DNA of 36,321 bases from an uncultured Eubacteriales bacterium (lineage in GTDB: Bacteria; Bacillota; Clostridia; Christensenellales; CAG-314). Location: assembly GCA_900546875.1 (NCBI GenBank), contig URET01000013.1, positions 1-36,321 of the forward strand, read 5' to 3'. A program made the position numbers and the translations under genes. Under the pieces are notes generated by a model. The model did not search any database, was not told the DNA's origin, and saw only the letters and a list, made by a program, of their open reading frames with translations. This document shows positions 31,263 through 36,321 of the stretch, one piece after another (the stretch's first letter is position 1; each line of letters opens with the position of its first letter).

Positions 31263-33848
31263 TTATTCCCCGTATACATACAATTCGGATATCTGAGCTC
31301 CGTATCCGGAAGTGTTCGAGGTGTAAACCAATTTGATATAGCGCATTGCAACAGCCTCGTCAAGCACTATTGCCGCCATATTGCCGTCGGCGGGATCGAA
31401 AAGGTAAGTCGTTTTCTCCACGACGGTGAAGTATGTCACTCCGTCGGTACTTCCGAGTATCTCGATCTCCTGACTTCTGGGCTCCCAAAGTAAAAGAGGA
31501 GGAAGATGTATATTGATGTATTTCACTCTTTCTTCCTGAGCCATATCTATTGCAAAAACAGCCGGGAATACGCCTTTCTTGGACTCAAAATACGTGAGCA
31601 CGTTTCCGTCTATCATGTTGGTGATATCGTAAACATCCTCATGCTCCGCCACCTCCACAAAGGATTTGCTCGTCGTAAGACTGGGCGGATAAAATTCGAT
31701 TTCCCCGACGTTTATCTCTTCGGGATGTGTTATGTCGTTACCGTAAAAGAACCGGAGCTGAAGTCCGTAATAACCGTTGGCGTTAAGACGGATAAGAACG
31801 TCTGCATAGTTGCTCGCCTGAGGACTGAGCGCAATGTCCGACTGAGCCTGTATACGTTTCCAGTCGCCGTCCGCCTCGGTTTTGGCAAATATGGACACGC
31901 TGTAATACCTCATGATGTTAGATCCGCTCGTTCCGAGAATACGTATATTCCCTATTTGCGTCGCACTGCCGAAATCAAAGCTGAGCGCCACAAATTCATT
32001 ATCGAGTCCCTGCCAGTCGCTGAAGATCCACTCGGAAGCACGGTCGCCGTCAAGAAGGTTTTTATAGCTCTTTCCCTGTTTTTCAGGTATATTGCCAAGG
32101 TTCCAGTCGGCAGTGGCACGGTCGCCGCTCCCGTAAGTTGCGGTGAGCACGACTGAGCTTGTATCGACTTTCTTGCCCGCATACGAAGGATCATTGTTGA
32201 GCACCGCAAAATCAGGGACCACAAGCCCCGCCTGCAACACGTTCGAAACCTTGGTGATCTCGGGTGCGTCGTCCTGACTTAGTTCAAGTTTATACGGCAA
32301 AACCACGTCGGCTCCCGTTACTTCATTGCCGCTCGAGGAATAGGTGATGTTGCTTGTGTAGACTCCGGGAGTAAGCTTTATGTCCGCAAGGGATTTCATG
32401 AGCTTGCCCTCGATCTCTATATTGCTGATACTTACCCCGTCGACATTGCTCGAAGAACCTTCGCCGTATACCCTGCACATAATGGAATCTGCCATCTCTA
32501 TGACTTTGATATTATTGAATACTATATCCCTGACAGACCCTCTTTCACCGCCGGAATGAGTCCATTCAGCATTATAGGCGATGGTGATATCTATAAGAAA
32601 ATCGTTTTCGCCGTCAAGCTGATTGTCTCCGAGCATACGCGCGTCTTCAATGGTGATGTTCTCGTATGTCACATTGCTGATCTCCGCGTTGTCAGCATTA
32701 TGTATACTCATGGCGGCTTTATGGAAATTATGGAGCACCGTGATATTTCTGAATGTGATATCAGTCATAGTGGCGCCGTAGGTTTCATACCCCACTTCCA
32801 TACTCTGAGCAAGGTCGGTCCACACATAAACGCCGTCGAAAAGAATGTCGGAAGTGGAAGTATTGTCTACGTTTTTGACCACAAGAGTGTCGTCCCATGT
32901 ACAGATAAAGCCGCCTGTCACCGTAACGTTGTCCGACGACTGTACTGAAATGCCATCTCCGTTTGCGCGCGCGGTAATAATCTTAAGATTGTCGACAGTC
33001 ACGTTTGAACATTGATATAACGTAACCGCCCATCCCGCGGGATCAAGAATTGCGATATCTTTTATAGTCACATCGGTACAATTCTGCAGTTCTATCGGAA
33101 GCGTAAACTCGCTGTCTTTCGTGCGGCTGAAAAGTTCGCCTGCAAGAATACCGCGTCCTCTTATCGTAAGATTGCTGAGATTCGCGGCACGTATCTGACC
33201 GTAAACCACCGCCCCTCCCGCTAAATAAACAGTAGTATCGTTTTCGGAAACAGGCAAAGCACTCGCCATCCACACGCCCGGCCCGACATAAACGGTATTC
33301 TCGGGCACATCGTCCTCCCTTACGGGATCCTCTTCGATAGGATTGGCAAAAATATGCAGCGCGTTATCGGAGGCGGTACCGCCCTCCTCAAGAGCATACT
33401 CCACTACGTAATTATCCGTATAGTCGAGTGTGAAGGTTATTTTATTTCCGCTGACCTGAGGCTCCACCTGTCTTGATAAAGGTCTGACCACCACATCGTA
33501 AAGCGCAGACGCACCGTATACCTCCACCTCTACGTCGACAGAACCTTCAAAATCGAATATTACCACCTGATTATAGTCCTTGCTTTCCGTAAAGGTGAAA
33601 CTCCTGGCGTGATTTACTCTTGTGTCATAGACAAAAAGAGGCTCGCTCTCCACCTTTACTCCCACAACGGAAGAACTCATCATTATTTCAGGGCCGTCAT
33701 ACAAAACGACCTTGGTCTCCGTAACGGTTTTATCCGGACCGGAAGGAGTAACGGGTCCGTCTTCATTCCCCTTGTTCAGAAACACTATACAGCAAACAGC
33801 CGCGATCACGGCAACCGCAAGTATCACGATCAAAATTTTGATTTTCAT
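31263..33848 (-). CDS. Membrane-anchored clan GH-N (GH49/GH28-like) beta-helix glycosidase with two F5/8C modules
   Basis: This 861-residue protein has an N-terminal membrane anchor (about 4-24). A beta-sandwich (about 45-170) precedes a right-handed beta-helix (about 185-530), the domain order of GH49 dextranase-type enzymes. The probable acidic residues are Asp298 in ANGDGIS and Asp319/Asp320 in CTWDDTLVVKN; the 21-22 residue spacing equals that of the catalytic aspartates of GH28. The GHG motif of GH28 is replaced by QSMEVGYE. The C-terminal third has two discoidin-like (F5/8 type C, CBM32-like) modules at about 585-730 and 735-861. AGGAGA precedes the ATG. It would cut polysaccharide outside the cell. 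Family and substrate are inferred; GH49 members act on dextran, pullulan or arabinan. Confidence 0.75.
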   Translation of the reverse strand: MKIKILIVILAVAVIAAVCCIVFLNKGNEDGPVTPSGPDKTVTETKVVLYDGPEIMMSSSVVGVKVESEPLFVYDTRVNHARSFTFTESKDYNQVVIFDFEGSVDVEVEVYGASALYDVVVRPLSRQVEPQVSGNKITFTLDYTDNYVVEYALEEGGTASDNALHIFANPIEEDPVREDDVPENTVYVGPGVWMASALPVSENDTTVYLAGGAVVYGQIRAANLSNLTIRGRGILAGELFSRTKDSEFTLPIELQNCTDVTIKDIAILDPAGWAVTLYQCSNVTVDNLKIITARANGDGISVQSSDNVTVTGGFICTWDDTLVVKNVDNTSTSDILFDGVYVWTDLAQSMEVGYETYGATMTDITFRNITVLHNFHKAAMSIHNADNAEISNVTYENITIEDARMLGDNQLDGENDFLIDITIAYNAEWTHSGGERGSVRDIVFNNIKVIEMADSIMCRVYGEGSSSNVDGVSISNIEIEGKLMKSLADIKLTPGVYTSNITYSSSGNEVTGADVVLPYKLELSQDDAPEITKVSNVLQAGLVVPDFAVLNNDPSYAGKKVDTSSVVLTATYGSGDRATADWNLGNIPEKQGKSYKNLLDGDRASEWIFSDWQGLDNEFVALSFDFGSATQIGNIRILGTSGSNIMRYYSVSIFAKTEADGDWKRIQAQSDIALSPQASNYADVLIRLNANGYYGLQLRFFYGNDITHPEEINVGEIEFYPPSLTTSKSFVEVAEHEDVYDITNMIDGNVLTYFESKKGVFPAVFAIDMAQEERVKYINIHLPPLLLWEPRSQEIEILGSTDGVTYFTVVEKTTYLFDPADGNMAAIVLDEAVAMRYIKLVYTSNTSGYGAQISELYVYGE

Positions 33849-33910
33849 TCGAAATCTCCTGTTTCAACGTATTTTGACGCACAGAACTCCCGTATCGTCT
33901 CACTACTGAT

Positions 33911-33974
33911 ATATTAAACCATAATTATTATTTTTTGAAGACAACATACCTGCAAAAAACATTGCAATTCTGCT
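33911..33974 (-). promoter_or_regulatory. Promoter and activator half-sites of the 861-residue protein gene
   Basis: Minus-strand TTCAAA (33934-33939), 17-bp spacer and TAATAT (33911-33916) form a moderate promoter. TGCAAAA begins at 33951, exactly 11 bp beyond the -35, and a second half-site TGCTGAA begins at 33971, 20 bp further. The first matches the sites of the ABC operon and of the paralog at 35843; the second is weaker. Confidence 0.6.
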
Positions 33975-34105
33975 GAATTTCTTCTGCGCCCGAAACTGAC
34001 GCCTTTATTCTCTGCCCTTGCGGATATGCCAGCATCATATTTAAACCTTTTAAACCTCCGGGAAAAACACGAAGCATTCACGGAGTCGGGAAAGAGGGTG
34101 CTCAG

Positions 34106-34135
34106 CCTGCTGCATGTAATCCTTAAGGCAGCAGG
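34106..34135. other. Stem-loop downstream of the lipoprotein paralog gene
   Basis: CCTGCTGC (34106-34113) pairs with GCAGCAGG (34128-34135) about 75 bp after the stop of the 543-residue lipoprotein gene. On the minus strand no T-tract follows, so it is at best a weak terminator or an mRNA-stabilising hairpin. The remainder of the 33975-34211 gap shows nothing else I would call. Confidence 0.35.
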
Positions 34136-34211
34136 GTGTCTTTTATGTCCCGGAATTGCGTTTCCGGCAAAAGGTGAGCGGACAATTCCTTTATCGGCGG
34201 CCCGCCTCCCT

Positions 34212-35843
34212 TCATATTACCGTTACTTCAGCATGATCGGAATATTCCGCAAGCTCTTCATCATCCATAACAAAGTCGAAGGACGCGATCACTTTTTCCT
34301 TCCCCTTTATGACTTCAGCCTCCGCATATTCGTTGACGGAAAGATAAGCATAACCCGAAGTGAGCTGCTTGCCGCCAAGCCAGACATTTTCGAAAACAAC
34401 GTCTTTCACATAATGGATGGAAGCATTATAGCCGCTCCTCATGTCCCTTGACCCTGCCACTCTCACGGGGATTATTGCGTTTCCCGAAAGTACCGTGACA
34501 TTGCTGACCCTTACTCCGGTTATACTGCCGAGAGCCGTTGTTTTATGGTTTGTGGACCAGGTAGAGCTGAATTCGACGGCTATCTCGCAAAGCTGAGCGT
34601 TGCTTCCCGCGTCGCCCCTGCCCATTGAGGCGTCTTCCACAGTGATCGTATCGAACACCACGTTTTCTATATCGGCGTTATTGGAATTATGGATACTCAT
34701 GACAGGCTTATGAAAATTATGCAGCACAGTGATATTGCTGAAGGTTATGTTCCTCATTAATTTTCCGATGGTTTCATAACCGATCTCCATGCTTTGAGCG
34801 AGGTCTGTCCACAATATGCAGTTGCTGAATGTAATATTCTCTGTTTCGCCCTCGATGTTCCTGTCGTTCCACCGCGGGTAATTTTTTACCACAAGACTAT
34901 CGTCCCAAGTCCTTAAAAAACAATTCCTGACATCGATATCCTTGCACGACTGCAAAGATATACCGTCGCCGTTTGAACGGGAGGATATAATTTTGATATT
35001 ATCTATCTGACTGTCGGTGCAAAAATACCAGTTCACACACCAGCCTGCAGGATCAAGTACAGAAAAATCACGGAAAACAACTCCGCTGCAATAATTAAAC
35101 TCCAAAGGCACAGTGACCTCTCCTGTGACAGCGTTGCGCACAAAACAGGAGCCGTCGATAATACCTGTCCCGCATATAGTGATGTCGGAGGCGTTGTCTG
35201 CCTTGAAACGGGCGCGCACCACCGCTCCTTCCTCGAGTATCACTTTAGTGCCGGAGGTAAGCGTCACCTCGCCGTTCACGATGTAAGGATCGTTTTCCTC
35301 TGTATGTATTCCCTTGGAAAACCTGATGACTTTTTCTTCGGCGCCGGTCTCTGTATCGGTTTCATGCCCGGTAACAAAGAGGAAAATCGCCTTTTCGGGA
35401 TCTCCGTCAGGCTCTATGCAGTAATTGCCCGCACTTTTCAGGGTAAAAACGGCTTTGCCGTCGGTAACATCGGCAGTAACGCCGGCGGAAAGCGGCCTCA
35501 CGACACAAGAGGTCATACCCGAAACCGCAACGCTTATCTCGGCTTTGCCCTCAAGCGAAAAATAACCTACGCCGCACCCCGTTCTCCCGTCAGGATTCGG
35601 TCCCCACGTATGTTCATTGTTTACATATACGAAATATAAGGGCAGATCGGTATTTTCCACCTTCACGGAAGCATTGTTGTATAAGGGAACGCCTTCGTCG
35701 GGAAGCGTTATTCTGACCGAACTCCGGAGAGTATTGTCCTCTCCGGGAAGAGGATCGATATCAGGCGGAATAACGTTTTCAACACACGCACAAAACAGTA
35801 AAACGCCAAGCAGCAACATAATGATACATATACCTTTTTTCAT
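34212..35843 (-). CDS. Lipoprotein clan GH-N (GH49/GH28-like) beta-helix glycosidase
   Basis: The 543-residue paralog of the 861-residue protein lacks its C-terminal F5/8C modules. A lipoprotein signal (MKKGICIIMLLLGVLLFCAC) places it on the outer face of the membrane. A beta-sandwich (about 40-165) and beta-helix (about 180-500) follow. The same acidic set is present, Asp in SNGDGISLQS and the Asp pair in RTWDDSLVVKN, as are WTDLAQSMEIGYETIG and VLHNFHKPVMSIHN, which are nearly identical in both proteins. I chose the ATG at 35843; an ATG nine bases upstream is equally possible because GGAG lies awkwardly for both. It has its own promoter with the shared activator sites. Cleavage of the same polysaccharide is inferred. 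Confidence 0.78.
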   Translation of the reverse strand: MKKGICIIMLLLGVLLFCACVENVIPPDIDPLPGEDNTLRSSVRITLPDEGVPLYNNASVKVENTDLPLYFVYVNNEHTWGPNPDGRTGCGVGYFSLEGKAEISVAVSGMTSCVVRPLSAGVTADVTDGKAVFTLKSAGNYCIEPDGDPEKAIFLFVTGHETDTETGAEEKVIRFSKGIHTEENDPYIVNGEVTLTSGTKVILEEGAVVRARFKADNASDITICGTGIIDGSCFVRNAVTGEVTVPLEFNYCSGVVFRDFSVLDPAGWCVNWYFCTDSQIDNIKIISSRSNGDGISLQSCKDIDVRNCFLRTWDDSLVVKNYPRWNDRNIEGETENITFSNCILWTDLAQSMEIGYETIGKLMRNITFSNITVLHNFHKPVMSIHNSNNADIENVVFDTITVEDASMGRGDAGSNAQLCEIAVEFSSTWSTNHKTTALGSITGVRVSNVTVLSGNAIIPVRVAGSRDMRSGYNASIHYVKDVVFENVWLGGKQLTSGYAYLSVNEYAEAEVIKGKEKVIASFDFVMDDEELAEYSDHAEVTVI

Positions 35844-35872
35844 AAAATACATTTACTCCGCTGTTTTTTTTC

Positions 35873-35940
35873 ATTATACACAAGCACACGGAAAGAGTCA
35901 ATGGGGCAATAATGCAAAACAACTCGTCAAAACTGCATAC
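35873..35940 (-). promoter_or_regulatory. Promoter and direct-repeat activator site of the lipoprotein gene
   Basis: Minus-strand TTGACT (35896-35901), 17-bp spacer and TATAAT (35873-35878) form a strong promoter. Upstream, TGCAAAAC begins at 35913, 11 bp beyond the -35, and CTGCATAC (TGCA at 35934) lies 21 bp further. This repeats the architecture seen at the ABC operon promoter. Confidence 0.7.
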
Positions 35941-36109
35941 AAACGGTGCTCAGGAAAAGGATTCCGCTCCGGACATGAATGAATCCGACATTTTTCGCAC
36001 CCTTATTCGCATCACTTCTCCGCGTCGCCGGATAGTTGTATTGACTCCCTCAGACCAATACGGAAAACTCTGAAAACGACTGAAGCACCTCCTCGGGATA
36101 TACCCGTTT

Positions 36110-36321
36110 TTGCCAAGAAATTTCGGGATTTCCCTGAAGTTCCGGTTTTTCGTGCGGGGGCATGTTTTTTATAAACTTCAAGGTCACTAAAATCTTGGGT
36201 TTTCCGTGAAGTTTATGTTTTCCGTAAAGTTTCGGGTTTTTCGTGGGGTTTCCGGTTTTTCGTGAAGTTTCGGTTATACTGTGAAGTTTCGGGGTTTTCG
36301 TAAAGTTTCGGTTTACCGTGA
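36110..36321. repeat. Degenerate ~19-bp tandem array running off the window
   Basis: About ten units of 18-21 bp follow one another with the loose consensus GTGAAGTTTCGGTTTTTC; the last six, from 36206, are regular (18 or 19 bp). No spacers separate them, so it is not a CRISPR array. No open frame of note crosses it. The stretch from 35941 to 36109 before it holds nothing I recognise. Confidence 0.8.

Noticed and set aside
33928..34038. Minus-strand 36-codon frame upstream of the 861-residue protein
   Set aside because: It overlaps the promoter and activator sites of that gene, and the ribosome binding site is weak or too distant; probably chance.
36110..36321. Possible CRISPR array
   Set aside because: Units are 18-21 bp, degenerate and contiguous without unique spacers, and no cas gene is present.

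Overview
The window looks like chromosome of an anaerobic, fermentative member of the Bacillota, most likely a gut-type Clostridia lineage. The evidence is a flavodiiron protein, rubredoxin and reverse-rubrerythrin set, the Firmicutes-type GalT, a PerR-type regulator, strong TTGACA/TATAAT-like promoters, GGAGG ribosome binding sites, and a CUT1 sugar ABC transporter without its own ATPase beside a YesMN-like two-component system. Nothing here assigns a genus. Almost everything lies on the minus strand; only the flavodiiron-rubredoxin pair is on the plus strand.

Region by region. (1) Bases 1-800: a six-gene tRNA operon (Pro, Met or Ile2, Asp, Phe, Thr, Tyr in transcription order) with a consensus promoter and a terminator that runs into a 27/54-bp tandem repeat at the window edge. 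(2) Bases 1131-4800: oxygen and peroxide defence. A Crp/Fnr-type regulator diverges from a flavodiiron protein plus rubredoxin and shares a perfect 16-bp palindrome with it. Converging on these is perR, a 38-residue mini-rubredoxin and a reverse rubrerythrin. (3) Bases 4998-8965: a Leloir operon galE-galT-galK. (4) Bases 8997-13966: dnaE followed by a TrmA/RlmD-family RNA methyltransferase. (5) Bases 14050-22635: a sugar operon with a lipoprotein binding protein, two permeases, two different GH65 phosphorylases and beta-phosphoglucomutase. (6) Bases 23332-27443: a response regulator, a sensor kinase and a kinase-less sensor, bounded on both sides by intergenic repeat blocks. (7) Bases 28255-35937: two paralogous surface beta-helix proteins resembling clan GH-N (GH28/GH49) and a 967-residue membrane-anchored surface protein. 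(8) Bases 36110-36321: a degenerate ~19-bp tandem array running off the right edge.

How the parts fit. Regions 5-7 read as one candidate glycan-utilisation locus. Surface depolymerases would cut a polysaccharide, the ABC transporter would import oligosaccharides, the GH65 enzymes would phosphorolyse alpha-glucosides to beta-glucose 1-phosphate, and PgmB would send this to glucose 6-phosphate. The best support beyond gene content is a shared promoter architecture. Three promoters (binding-protein operon, 861-residue protein, lipoprotein paralog) each carry TTTTGCA exactly 11 bp upstream of the -35 hexamer, and a second TGCA-like half-site 20-21 bp further upstream. That is the layout expected for an AraC-type activator such as the response regulator encoded between them. 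The substrate cannot be told from sequence alone.
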